Part shown: one piece after another, positions 9,761 to 20,444 of the stretch
Position numbering within the stretch: position 1 is the first letter of the stretch
Layout: the number at the start of each line of letters is the position of its first letter
Assembly: GCA_944472135.2 (NCBI GenBank)
Contig: OX235263.1
Span: forward strand, 30,681,379 to 30,745,378
Length of the DNA stretch: 64,000 bases
DNA from: Trichobilharzia regenti
Taxonomy: Eukaryota > Platyhelminthes > Trematoda > Strigeidida > Schistosomatidae
Reading direction: 5' to 3'
Notes under the pieces: generated by a model
Seen by the model: the letters and a program-made list of their open reading frames with translations, nothing else
What the model was told of the DNA's origin: nothing
The model's database searches: none
Made by a program: the position numbers and the translations under genes

Positions 9761-11245
9761 CACTGAACTCAGTTGCACATATAAGACATGAGTAATTTTC
9801 AGTCATAATACTCATTTGTTAATATTATTATTTCCTTGGTTTCGAGGTGTGACGTAGAGCTCCAATAGTACACTTTCTTTCTACTCTGCTCGCTGCAGTC
9901 CTTTTAGCTGTCTCCATGACTGCCCATAAGCTCTCATTTCCCTCCCCCCCTCCCCACCCCGATCTTCTCCATTTCAACATCGGATGTCTGACTCATCATT
10001 TACCATCTGGATTCCACTCAAGTGAATGGTGAGCAGTATAACTGACACGCCTTGTCCAAGCACTTTAGTAAATCAAAACGAGTATGCCAAAGTTAGTCAA
10101 TAAGTACCAATGTTTCTTTCACTGGTATATAATTCAATCTTGCTTAATTTTATGATGAAATTATTATGATGAAAAAGAATTTGAGAGAAAATGGAACATT
10201 TCAAAAGGCTTATACCACATAGCAGTATGAAGATGAGTCAAGCATATTAGCACCGGTTTATTGATTGAATAATGGTGCTTCCTAGACAATGATGATAGCT
10301 GCTTTGACCTTGAGATGCAAATTATTTGAAAGAAGTAAAACCTTTTAAGTGAAAATTGTTTTTCAGTAAGTACAGTATTACAAAAAAAATTAAGTATTTT
10401 TCAATTATTAAGAATATTTTCTAATGACCTATTCTTATACAGAGTAATTCGCAGACAGCTGGTTACATACATTCATTGGATCAATATTAGACAGTTCGTT
10501 ATTGGTGAAATAATAAATTGCTATTTATGCAAAAGACTACCTTGAGATAAACTGGATTATGATGTATCTATAAACAGTTAGAGGAATAAAATAACCTACA
10601 ACTTTGCACACTGATGTATCTAGTCAACTTGTTAAATTTTGAAACTTTAATAATTGAAATTTACATCAGAATGGTGATGTTAATGTAACCGTAGATTTGA
10701 GAGGATAGAATAACCTAATTAAAGTTGAAGAGAATGCTGCAGTTTTCAAAAGTGATGAAGATTGGATATATCGGTACAAATGTGAACAACTTTGAGCTGT
10801 ATTATCAAGGGTCTGCTAGCATAGAATATTCATTCTTGCAAGATTCCGACTAGATGGTCTTCACCATCTTAAACGAGTCAGCTCAAGAATTGAGTGACTT
10901 ATTTCCCCTACCTAGCAAATAAAAGCCAACTTCTGTGCTATTAATCCTCTTATTCCCTGGTACAAAAATAAAAAGATTGGTTAAAAAAGCCTGAGATATT
11001 TTCACTATCTTCAATAGCCGCTCTATCTCACAACTGTAGAAAGGCATATAGTGAAAAGCATTGAAAAATGATGGATAAACTCATAGTTTCCACCTAGAAA
11101 CTTTATCTGTATTTCTCAGTATCTTTTACTTATGGGCACATAGACTCTAGGGGGATAAACGAGCCAAATAGTATTGACTTGGTTCAAGTAAGAATGGCCA
11201 TCAAAAAATCTCATTTGCTCTGACCAACATTTTGTTTTGGATTAT
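9761..11245. other. Intergenic, no recognised gene
   Basis: AT-rich sequence with no open frame of note, apart from the repeat segment near 9834-10020 mentioned with its partner at 7875. A C-rich run occurs near 9940. Confidence 0.45.
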
Positions 11246-11410
11246 AGCTTGATTCCGCACCGTATTTTCAGATAAAAGTATGGAATTTTCAGCATACGAT
11301 GTCGGTAGCCCAAATTTTGCAGGCCGACCACTGATATCAGGGGTGCGTTGGTAGGGGATCGAACCTGGACCATGTGAATGGTCAGTAAGAGTCCTAACCG
11401 CTGTGCTTCT
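11246..11410 (-). repeat. SINE family A copy 2
   Basis: The body matches the family (GGAATTTTCAGCAT, CCCAAATTTTGCAGGCCGACC) and the B box GGTTCGATCCC is present. The head lacks the first bases, so the copy is truncated or diverged near 11405. Confidence 0.7.
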
Positions 11411-12212
11411 TTTTACATCCATAAGTGGTTTTTATCACACTGAAGATTATTCACTCATAAGACATTGAAAGAAATGAACAAAACCTTCTCTGATTAGATT
11501 GCAGCGGTAAATAATTCCCCAAAATTACTGACCATAGGAATCATCAGTGAACATTGGATGCTGACCGTTAATGTTCGACTTGTTTAGCTGAAGGCTTCCG
11601 GTCAAACATCCTCGCAATTTGGTATCCCATCGTGTCACTTGCGTGCACGATCACTAGCCAGCTTAGCTTCCGCTTCAGTCCTCGATTTGGTCCCCAAAAT
11701 ATATCTCATAGTTTGGACGATCCATTACTGTATTTTTGCTTTGCCTTTGGTACACGAGAAACGAATACTATAGAAGTTGTTGGTATAAGATCTTGCGTTA
11801 GTATACTCCGTACAATTCGCGAACATCAATACCGTCAGCCTCTAAAATATAATCAATAAGAGGTATTTCTCTTTTTACTAATTTATTTTATACCTTAAAG
11901 TATTATAAGTATTCTAATAATGTTTTACAGCACAAAATTAGAATTTTGACATATATTTATATGTGAAAACATCAGTCACAAGGATCTTCAGGAAATTCAT
12001 TATTTTCACATTAACATTACTGGTTGGTGTTGTATGAACACAGAAGAGTTAACTAACTAAGTTTGAGCAGTAAGTAATATTTACTAATTAGAAATACGAT
12101 AAGCTAGTTGCTTCTCTCAATATATGTATTCCGTAGTGTGTTACATGGAAAAATATTTTGTAATTCATTTCTTCAGTATAAGGTAAAAATGACACTGTAA
12201 AGATGAATAGGA
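11411..12212. other. Region downstream of the RING gene
   Basis: Unique AT-rich sequence with no recognised gene. On the minus strand an AATAAA lies at 11882-11887, about 330 bp beyond the stop codon of the RING protein. It is a possible polyadenylation signal, but such hexamers are frequent in DNA of this composition. Confidence 0.4.
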
Positions 12213-13466
12213 TTATGCTCTCCTTATAAAACGACTTTTATATCTTTGACTCTTCACTACAGTTACTTTAGGCTTTCTAGTGTATTTTCGTTTGATTTTA
12301 ACATTAGGATTTGAAACATTGAAATCGCATACTTCATAGGTATATGTTGCACTTTCACCAAATGATGAAGTTACATCAGAGGTAACATTCTTACACGGGC
12401 ACACTCCACTACTTGTTATACATGTGGGAATTGTTTTTGCACCTGAAGGGAATGATGTGCTAGTTGTAGGCAGTAGTTGACTATGATCAGGGTATTGATA
12501 GTCTGTTAATTTCGGATTTCCATCTGTTTGTTTAGCTTCAGTGGAATTATAGAAACATTTACTGTTATCAACTGTATCACTCATTACCTGATAACATTCT
12601 TTACAATAATAATCAGAAATAGATTTATTTATTGGTATATCAAAATTGCTAGTTTCACTTAATTGCATTTCGTTAATTTGAAGGCTGTCAGCGTCTGATG
12701 TTGCATTATTCTGTGAATTATCCATTATAAAATTATCTCTGTTTTTCTTCAATTGTGACTCTTTTGTAATCATATGATTACGTAGGAAATATCGTGAAAA
12801 ATTTGAAAATAATGTAACACAATTTTTTAACCAAACAGGTAAGAGATAATTAATTCTATTCCTTATGCCTTCATTTCTCCATCTAGTTTTATTTGTATCT
12901 AATTCCATATTTCTTCTTTTCACAGGATTATTCACCAATGAATTGGATCTTTTCAAATGTTCACTTAATTGTTTTTCACTGCAATTTTTTAAATGATTAG
13001 ATCTACTGACTAATTCAGTTTTCGAAATACACATTTGATCAAATGGACACTGCTTTTTACAATTAGAACAATAAATGTCTTTAGAGTTGATACTTTTATC
13101 TCTTGAACGTTTACGTTTAACAGAAATATTGATACGTTCATTGGACCTATTATTATTATTATTGTTATTATTATTGTATACATGTGAAATATTATTTGGG
13201 TTTTGTAATTCCATTTCTGACTTAGTTTGTTTAACAACTTGTCCTGTATTGATTGATTCATATGGAAGACTGGAAATGTTATCAGTTAAGCAGTCACTTT
13301 CTTCATGATTGTCGACATTGATATTATTATTATTATTACCGTCATCATCGAATCCGGTAAGTGCATTATTATTTTTTTCTAATGTTTGATTAGAGATATC
13401 GATTTCATTGTCGAAGTCATCATTTTCACCAGTTGCATTGTTACTAGCCTCCTCGTCTTCATCCCC
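12213..13466 (-). CDS. C-terminal part of the CYHR1-like protein (in shifted frame)
   Basis: This frame is open from the stop at 13467-13469 down to 12213. It starts with an acidic segment (DEDEEASNNATGENDDFDNE) of the same composition as the end of the upstream ORF, and the two join if one G is added to the G run at about 13464. An internal ATG at 13214 would give 333 residues. Features are an Asn run (13145-13190), Cys pairs CSNCKKQCPFDQMC and YYCKECYQVM that could bind zinc, and a strongly basic tail (KIKRKYTRKPKV). It is probably the C-terminal 417 residues of the gene and not a separate one. Human CYHR1 is far shorter, so this extension is lineage-specific. Confidence 0.7.
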   Translation of the reverse strand, partial: GDEDEEASNNATGENDDFDNEIDISNQTLEKNNNALTGFDDDGNNNNNINVDNHEESDCLTDNISSLPYESINTGQVVKQTKSEMELQNPNNISHVYNNNNNNNNNRSNERINISVKRKRSRDKSINSKDIYCSNCKKQCPFDQMCISKTELVSRSNHLKNCSEKQLSEHLKRSNSLVNNPVKRRNMELDTNKTRWRNEGIRNRINYLLPVWLKNCVTLFSNFSRYFLRNHMITKESQLKKNRDNFIMDNSQNNATSDADSLQINEMQLSETSNFDIPINKSISDYYCKECYQVMSDTVDNSKCFYNSTEAKQTDGNPKLTDYQYPDHSQLLPTTSTSFPSGAKTIPTCITSSGVCPCKNVTSDVTSSFGESATYTYEVCDFNVSNPNVKIKRKYTRKPKVTVVKSQRYKSRFIRRA

Positions 13467-15472
13467 TCATTATCGTTCTCCTCCTCTTCATCATCATCAT
13501 CATCATCTTCAGCGGCAGTAGAAGTATCCTCCTCCTCTTCCTCCTCCTCTGCTTCTTCTTCTTCTCCCTCCTCTTCCTCTTCTTCATCATCGTCTTCGTT
13601 GTCATTATTATCCTCTTCATCAACTTCATTTCTTATCAGACCTAAATGTCTTACCATTAGATTATCTGTTATTATACTATTCTGCTGTATAGTATCATCT
13701 CCATAGTCATCAATAGAACCATTTGATACTCTAGTAAGCGTAACTATAATCGGATTTCTTAAATTATCAATATTCCCATTCATTGTATCACGATTTCGAT
13801 TTGTACTTGATAAAGATGTTGTAGTTGTTGTTGTAGTTGATGTATTATTTGAGAATAGACTGCCTAAAATTGGTCTTAAGAGACTATTAGTTGGTAATCC
13901 TAAAAGTCTTGTCCATGTACCTAATCTTAATTGATCTTGTGGAGTTGTAACAGTTACATCTGTCATTGGAGTAACAGTAGTAGTTGTTGTTGTTGTATTA
14001 TTATTGTCATTTTCATTAGTTATACCACTGTCAGAGCCAGGACTATTGTATACATGTGTATGATGATCTCCATTAGCATGCTCAAATCTCATTTGTACAT
14101 TTAATGGTTCATTAAGGCGTACACTTTGATTTCCATACAAATGGATTTCAAGCGGATCTTTATATTCAACAAATAATAAGAAATTTAATAAAATACAGTT
14201 ATTTTGACTTAGAATATCCAACATAGTTTGATCTCGATAAACATCTATGGATAAATCATCAAATGTGTATTGATGCTGATTTTTACTACTATCATTATTA
14301 GCATTGTTAGTAAGTTTAGGAGATGCATTACTCATTAATACATCAGTAGTATAACTAGATGATTGTTTATTTAATGCATCGAAATGTACTGAGTGCAGTT
14401 GGTCGTTTATATTAAATAATATATCTCCACATTTGAATGAATTCAAACATATGAGAAAATCCGTTGTTTTATTCGACTTAGTTTTAATCGAGTAGTCCAG
14501 TTTATTTAATTCACAGTTAATGTGAATTTCAACAGTCAAACGTTTAAAGTTACTCAGAAGTGTTGTGTTATTTGCTTGATAATTAACAGAATTAGCATTC
14601 ACGTCTGATGAATCATTATGGAATGCAGCAATTTGCTTTTGTATAATTCTTAATCCCATTGGATAATTATTTAATTTAGTTGATAATGTTTTACTAAATT
14701 GTATTTCATTCATTAAATATAATTCATAATGAATTAAGTTTCTCACCAGATTAGATTCAACATCTTCAACAGTTTTTTGTTTATAGTCACATTTTGAAAT
14801 ATGTGAATTTAAATCTTCATATTTACCTTTCCATACACATCCAACAAGATTATAACGACACGTTACATAACGATTTGGGCATAATTCATATTCATGTTGT
14901 TTAATTAATCTACGTGGTATAATATTGAAGCAGTAATGACATTCATGTGGTAATTCAGCAGTCATTTGTTCAGCTAGTAAACATCTACGTAATTTATACT
15001 GTAAATTAACACGACAACTAGGACATTTAGCTAAATTTGTTTGGCTTGACTGTTGTAATAATTGTATAGAACATTGTGAACATATTAAATGTCCATTTGG
15101 GCATTGATTTGTTTGATCTCTTATTTCTAAGCATACAGAACAAGTTAACAAAGATTTCAGTGTATCTAGTATATCGTTTTCGTTGAGTTTCGACTTAATA
15201 TAATTTCTGTGGTCATGTAAAAATGTTTCGTCATTGGCGTTAATATTTTCAAGGTCGTCAGTTTTTGAACTATCAGTGACAGTGAGTTGTTCTCCTTGTT
15301 GCTTCAGCTGCTGGTGATTAGTGTCATTATTATTGAATAAATTCTGTTTTAATATAGTTAACCTGGGTTGTTTATTCAATGGTTCTGAATGAAGTAATTT
15401 CTCTTTCTCCTCTTCTTGATTTGTATTACTATCGGAAATTGACTGTGAATTTCTCTTAGATAACTTCTGCAT
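13379..15472 (-). CDS. CYHR1: RING/TRAF-type zinc-finger protein, CYHR1 (ZFTRAF1)-like
   Basis: 697 residues from ATG 15472. The first 100 residues are Asn/Gln-rich. A RING-type finger spans about 111-153 (C111, C114, C124, H128, C131, C134, C150, C153; CPNGHLICSQC). A TRAF-like zinc-binding region follows (C178, C181, H193, C198, C205, C212, H224, C228; TCRYNLVGCVWKGKYEDLNS). This order and the phrase CSVCLE...CPNGHL...CPSCR match the CYHR1/ZFTRAF1 family, putative E3 ligases. Residues about 300-470 probably form its beta-rich C-terminal domain. Then come Thr/Asn runs and a long Glu/Asp run (about 610-670). The last 28 residues look like out-of-frame translation after the indel near 13464. 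Just upstream on the minus strand TTTTCATCTGTAATGCAG could be a 3' splice site, so the ATG may not be the true start. Confidence 0.85.
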   Translation of the reverse strand: MQKLSKRNSQSISDSNTNQEEEKEKLLHSEPLNKQPRLTILKQNLFNNNDTNHQQLKQQGEQLTVTDSSKTDDLENINANDETFLHDHRNYIKSKLNENDILDTLKSLLTCSVCLEIRDQTNQCPNGHLICSQCSIQLLQQSSQTNLAKCPSCRVNLQYKLRRCLLAEQMTAELPHECHYCFNIIPRRLIKQHEYELCPNRYVTCRYNLVGCVWKGKYEDLNSHISKCDYKQKTVEDVESNLVRNLIHYELYLMNEIQFSKTLSTKLNNYPMGLRIIQKQIAAFHNDSSDVNANSVNYQANNTTLLSNFKRLTVEIHINCELNKLDYSIKTKSNKTTDFLICLNSFKCGDILFNINDQLHSVHFDALNKQSSSYTTDVLMSNASPKLTNNANNDSSKNQHQYTFDDLSIDVYRDQTMLDILSQNNCILLNFLLFVEYKDPLEIHLYGNQSVRLNEPLNVQMRFEHANGDHHTHVYNSPGSDSGITNENDNNNTTTTTTTVTPMTDVTVTTPQDQLRLGTWTRLLGLPTNSLLRPILGSLFSNNTSTTTTTTTSLSSTNRNRDTMNGNIDNLRNPIIVTLTRVSNGSIDDYGDDTIQQNSIITDNLMVRHLGLIRNEVDEEDNNDNEDDDEEEEEEGEEEEAEEEEEEEDTSTAAEDDDDDDEEEENDNEGMKTRRLVTMQLVKMMTSTMKSISLIKH
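13464..13469 (-). other. Apparent single-base frameshift in a G run
   Basis: On the plus strand the run reads ATCCCCTCAT. Adding one C (one G on the coding strand) joins the acidic end of the upstream ORF to an acidic, Asn-rich continuation of 417 residues. As read, the upstream frame leaves its acidic composition right here. A homopolymer sequencing or assembly error is the simplest cause. A real allele or programmed shift is possible. Confidence 0.7.
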
Positions 15473-15929
15473 TACAGATGAAAATAATGATTAGTTTAGA
15501 TAATTGGATATTTTACAATAATTCTGCGCATACAATAATACTATTAACAGTTGAAATTATAATAGCGGAGATATAACTATTAATGCTTCATTTATTCTAC
15601 AAATCTGAGTATAATAAAGAAATGCTATGTAAAACAGATTAGAGATTTAAATTTCTGCAGATCGATATTCACTTACAGTAAGTATAATTAATTAAGACCG
15701 TGATGATATAACTATAAACAGACGTATCATTAGGTTTCTACTCATACAAGATTTTAGTGCAAGAAATAACTAAAAATTAAGATGGCTGGTGAAACAGGTA
15801 GATACAACTGGAGTAAATTTTGAAATAACTAACGTTGATTTTTCAATTGTTAACTTCACTATAGAAAAATTCATTTCCCTAAAAAAGACTTCATCGCTTT
15901 ATTCATTTTATGCAGTTAAAAAACATGAT
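15473..15929. other. Upstream of the RING gene
   Basis: AT-rich, with no open frame. It may hold the promoter, or an intron if the first exon lies further upstream. No distinct promoter motif can be supported. Confidence 0.35.
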
Positions 15930-15937
15930 TTACTTTA

Positions 15938-16126
15938 GTCGGTGGTGACTAGCAGTGGAATTCAGGTTGCACATTTTGTCCAATCTGGCACTCGTCACTG
16001 AATACACCTGCATTCCCAGTGAGTTATGATGGCATTCCCACTCAGACTCAAACCCTGTTCTCATCATTTCAAACGCTCAAGCACTATCCATTAGGCCACA
16101 TGAGCCACCTCTTGTACAATGGATAT
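15938..16126 (-). repeat. Decayed Sm-alpha-like SINE with dead hammerhead
   Basis: On the minus strand it begins TACAAGAGGTGGCTCATGTG, with A-box-like TGGCCTAATGG and B-box-like GGTTTGAGTCT. The ribozyme region reads CAGTGACGAGTGCCAGATTG then GACAAAA, so the conserved GAAA is lost and stem II is broken. It is an old copy of the element at 3963. Confidence 0.75.
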
Positions 16127-16729
16127 TGTTTATTATTTGTTTCTGTTGATAGGTCAGTAGAGGGATAAGAATTCAGTTTAACCTAAAGAAAAAAAGGTGG
16201 TGTTTTGAAGATTTATTGATTACTGCTTAAATAGGGAACTGGCTGTCTGGAAGCAGCTAGTGATTAACAGTAGGAAGAAGGGATACTCCTATTCAGTAAA
16301 GGTGCAGAAAATAACTTACGACTTTGTAGAAAACCTTAGTATATTTAACGTTCACTCCATACTTTCCAACTGTTGAATGATACTGCGGAATTGGTCTGTT
16401 TCTACATCGGTTTCAAGAACTTTGTGTGGATTTATCCGGCATTCCGCACCATTTTTAGTTCTTCACCTTTTGATTACTCTTGAAACTAATGTGCGGTGCA
16501 ACAGTTCTAGTTTACAACATTGGGATGTAGCCTCTGAATACAGGTGACATGAAATTACAGGCTTTTGACTAAAAGTGTCTTCACATTGACGGAATCTCAG
16601 TGACGGTATATGGCGACTTGATGCTAGTCAATAAGTTTGTGAAACTTCACTTAATCAAATAGGTGAGATATGTGTGTATTGCCATCAGCGGCTTTTCACA
16701 GTCAACACTGTCAAGTAGGATAATACTAT
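16127..16729. other. Intergenic, no recognised gene
   Basis: AT-rich unique sequence. No open frame or repeat was recognised. Confidence 0.4.
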
Positions 16730-17046
16730 TGTAACAACAGAAGACAAGGGCCAGGCAACAGATCCTTTATTAAGGAAATCAACACGTATTTATAGATTTT
16801 CATGTACATATTATAGATTACTGTTAGCAGAAAAACACAGTCTTCTGATTGGTTGTTTCTTACAGAAAGTTAACTTTGCATCTGTCTGTGACTGTTTCTT
16901 GAATATCAGATCATCTGTATGTTAACTGTACCCGCCTACGCAAAGCCTTTCTTCTCATTTTTCTCACGACCAATATTGGGGACATAAACATTGACGTAAA
17001 ATACTGTCTACCAATTTTGACTAACAGCCAGCTGTCATCACACTAT
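16725..17046 (+). repeat. Solo LTR, family TGTAAC...CAC, with target duplication
   Basis: The LTR runs 16730-17041 (312 bp), from TGTAACAACAGAAGAC to CATCAC, with exact 5-bp duplications ACTAT at 16725-16729 and 17042-17046. It has the same sequence family as 285-609 and 19780-20130. Confidence 0.85.
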
Positions 17047-17964
17047 AATTGGTGTAAATCAGACCGAAAAGAAATCTAAAAACTATAAAGCCTCTATCTC
17101 TCAACTCGAGCCATGTGTGAAAGCGTAGGTCGCCCGACTTTTGTTATCAGAGTGGCAAGAATCAATAGTCGACGACTCTTCTGGTCACGACTGAAAACCT
17201 GTCTAAAGGACGTAAATGTTTGTAGCATTAAACATCTATGTAATGTTTATCATTTTCACCTGCCTTATGTGAGCCTTTTCCATCCTTCTTTTTTAGTCAT
17301 TTTTGTCCATTGTCGCATTATTCTATTTTCTGTATTCTTATATTTGTATGCTATTCTGAAATGCAATAAAGTCTTGTGCTAAACTTTATATCCTTTAAAC
17401 CATTTCTCTATTCATTGTTCAATAAAATTGGAAATAAATGTTGAACAATTACCAAAAATCTAACTGTTGTTCATAAATATTTGTTAGAGAAAGGATGCCC
17501 TGAAAAAAGTAATTATTGTAGTTAAATGCTAGTTAGTTTGACGTCCGTAGTTTATTAAAAGTGTTCGATTTAATAAGCGTTTAGTTAGACACTAGAGGAT
17601 AGTTATAATGGCTAGTGATATCAAGAGTTCCTAATAGCACTCTTGAAGAGACTTCTGTTCAACACTAGGACATCTTTAGCTAATCAATGATGTCGTTGAA
17701 AAGACCTGTTAAGGGCTTCAGTTAAAGTTTTCTCTTGTTCAGCGACTTCATTTTTAAGCTAACTGTACAGTTATATTTATATTACCGAAAACTGTATTAA
17801 GTGACACTAGAAATTGCTCAGTCAATATTGTACATATGATAGGAATAAAGATAATTAAAATGATATACTAAGGGGGTAGAGTTGAAGTGGATGAATTACA
17901 CAACTTTCAAAGATTGTTAAATTAGTGAACTGGCATAAAGACTTGACATACAGTTTTAAAGTCT
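17047..17964. other. Intergenic, no recognised gene
   Basis: There is a short open frame at 17113-17382 (89 codons, hydrophobic end) without recognisable motif. The remainder is AT-rich. Confidence 0.35.
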
Positions 17965-17999
17965 TTAAGGTGTTGTCTGAAAAATTAAGAGTACGATGA

Positions 18000-18803
18000 T
18001 GATAACAATAAAGACGGCGAAGGTGAATTGAGGTTCAATGAATTCAAGTGGTAAAATAGAATAAAATAAAAGAGCATTACTATGACCAAGGTAGAGAAAA
18101 GGGTTTGACATAAAGTTTTTGAATAAATAATTTAGATTTTTGTCCATGTATAGCTAGAACTTCGGCAATGCATAAGTGGAGAAAGCGTAAGCTTTTGGAG
18201 TGATTGGATTTGGTCCTGTAGATGATTTTGAAGGATAAATCACATGGGGCTTAATGACCCGACTGCAGAAGATGTTCACAAATTGAAGACTTTTTCGTCC
18301 TTTGCTCACGTTTCATTAACCAAACCGGGTAGTGCTCAGCTACGCGTTTATGGAGATTACGCTTACAATGTCCAATATAATCAGCTCCACAAGAACATGT
18401 GAATGAGTATATGCACAAAGAGGCGGTAGTTTATCCTTGATACATTGTCAAATCATATTTCGGTTGATAATTACTAAATGTAAGTCAACTGTATGAAAAC
18501 ACCGTTTAATACATTTAAACGACTTTTAATTACTTCAGAAATATTGTCACCTTTGAAAGCCAAACTCATAAACAGTGTCTTCTCTGCCACTGTGATTTGG
18601 CTGGGAATGGTTTCTTTCTTGGTGTTTCTCCCGATATATCTCCTAGGATATCCATTATTTAAGAGAGTTGTGCGAAGGTTTTCTAATCCTAAGTTGATCG
18701 TATCTATAGAGCAAATTTTCAGAATCTTGGAGCACATAGAACGAAGCCCTAGTTCCTTAAACTGCAGTTTCCTGGTGATATCATCGATGAAATAATAACA
18801 CAC
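18000..18803 (-). pseudogene. Penelope-like element, GIY-YIG endonuclease fragment
   Basis: The minus strand opens with ITRKLQFKELGLRSMCS and NGYPRRYIGRNTKKE (end of RT and linker), continues with LAFKGDNISEVIKSRL, then after a frame break CSCGADYIGHCKRNLHKRVA EH (GIY-YIG core at about 18390-18330), ICEHLLQSGH, and finally IAEVLAIHGQKSKLFIQKLY. This is the order of the C-terminal half of Penelope-like retroelements. Stops and shifts show it is dead. Confidence 0.75.
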
Positions 18804-18839
18804 CCAGAAATTGCCGTAAAAAAGGCATTCAATGAAAAG

Positions 18840-19270
18840 AGTTAGGTTTTCTTTTCACAATTAAAACGATTTCAGGTTGAGAAATAAGAATAAACCACCT
18901 AAATTCACCGCCTTCATGGATATCTACCGATTCATTTGCATTTATGAACCTAGTTACATCGGACATTCAATTAGCGATTCACGCCATAGGATTCCCGAAC
19001 ATCATCTTGGATACTTAAGCAAGGTACATACAAAATATGTTCGTAGCTCTGTTTTAGGACACATTGTAGATACTTATCTTAAAGTGAATGTTCATAAAAT
19101 ATTTGAAGTTATCTATAGTAATCACGTGATGTCAATCTTGCCTTAAGACTTCGTCTTCAACATGCAGAAGAAGCCATTGGAATCCAGCTGAGGAAGCCGA
19201 CTATAGAAAAATTCTTACAGCCAATTTCCTTATTCTGTCTATCATTACATTAATGTAAAAACTGATAATT
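18840..19270 (+). pseudogene. Second Penelope-like GIY-YIG fragment, opposite strand
   Basis: The plus-strand frame contains CIYEPSYIGHSISDSRHRI PEH, SSVLGHIVDT and, in another frame, LRLQHAEEAIGIQLRKPTIE. These are the GIY-YIG core, the H-x-DT segment and the C-terminal AEAI segment of Penelope-like elements. It is divergently oriented to the fragment at 18000-18803 and less than 50 bp away. It carries frameshifts. Confidence 0.7.
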
Positions 19271-19774
19271 CCTCCCCCTGTGTCGCTTAAAAGCTATAAT
19301 TGTTTAAACTATCTTATTATTCCGCATACATCACATTTAATTATTTCTTTACGTAGTCCGTCTGATGACTCACTTATTCTTCTTTTTTTAAATTATGTAG
19401 CCACTTGTTTAATGTACACAAATACTTAACCCTCTTATTGTAGCCTTAATCTTCTTGGTTAATTATCTCCCCTGTTGACACTGACTAATCATCGTTAGCA
19501 AACTTATCATTACTAGATCGCCAAACTCTATATTGAATTAAAATTATTATACATACTATAGCAGAGTCATTGACTACGACCTAATTGAAAACCAAGTACG
19601 TTTTCAGTCAATTTACTGTCCTCTAAATGTCTGAATAGTGAGTTTCCGCTAGATATGTTATTTACTAAGATACGATGTTATCACTGCAACAGAATTATCG
19701 TTGCAGTGCACTTTGATGTCAAGTGGCTGGAAGTAAGAGACCGCAAACCATGGGCTTATGTTCTACGATTGGCA
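19271..19774. other. Intergenic, no recognised gene
   Basis: AT-rich sequence. Nothing recognised. Confidence 0.35.
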
Positions 19775-20135
19775 GTACTGTGGTGAGAGCTGTTTGTAAG
19801 CCAAAGTCGTAAACAACAATTTACATCGATGTTTACGTCCAGAATAAGGGTCATAAGAAAATATAATAACAAAGTTTAACCTTGAGGAACTCACCAACCA
19901 ATCACAGCAGACTTAACGTGGTCAGATGCTATTCACAGATATATGACCGGACTGTCTAAGAGACGGCCACAAAGAGATGACAAAATAACCTTCAACAAGA
20001 AAACAACCAATCGGAAGACATTGCTTCTCTGCTAAAGATAACGAATAATGATGTACGTAAAAATCTACAAATACCTCTTGATTTTCTCAATAAACGATCT
20101 GTTGTCTGACCCTTGTCTTCTGTCGTTACAGTACT
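19775..20135 (-). repeat. Solo LTR, family TGTAAC...CAC, minus strand
   Basis: The LTR is 19780-20130, read on the minus strand from TGTAACGACAGAAGACAAGG to CTCACCAC, with exact 5-bp target duplications GTACT at 19775-19779 and 20131-20135. Part of it plus its flank is duplicated at 29881-30440. Confidence 0.85.
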
Positions 20136-20439
20136 AGTACTAAAGATGGTGTACCAGCTAACTGATTCGCAGAGTTTGATCGCTATATAGGAACAAGGAT
20201 GTAATTAGTTGCACGCCAATAATCAACCATTTCATCAGTTTTACTAATGTACATCTTCAGTCGGTACTCCCACAATAGCTCATTGAGAACGACTGTGGTT
20301 TCGAAACATCCCATGGTGAGGATTTTAACCCACAAGTGGATATCGATATTCTGGCTGTTACAGATACAGTGTAGTGACAAGCTAAACCGATTACACTGAT
20401 TGTATCTATTTGTTCCTGATGACTATCTTTATTCACGGG
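19880..20439. repeat. About 560-bp duplicated segment, copy 1
   Basis: It matches 29881-30440 almost base for base, including the GTACT junction and about 300 bp of sequence outside the LTR. Because both copies share the flank beyond the target duplication, the pair arose by duplication of the locus or transposition of a larger unit, not by two LTR insertions. Confidence 0.85.
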
Positions 20440-20444
20440 ATTTT

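Noticed and set aside
13390..13470. A 66-bp GT/AG intron (GTAACA...CATTAG) to explain the frame change in the RING gene
   Set aside because: Its length is a multiple of three, so removal would not move to the open acidic frame; one missing base explains the data better.
13386..13706. Serine-rich plus-strand frame
   Set aside because: It is the reverse complement of the Glu/Asp-rich tract of the RING protein; serine runs are a by-product.
18493..18795. Plus-strand 100-codon frame
   Set aside because: It is antisense to the Penelope-like fragment on the minus strand.
19880..20439. CRISPR-like or tandem array
   Set aside because: Only two distant copies, no spacers; animal genome.
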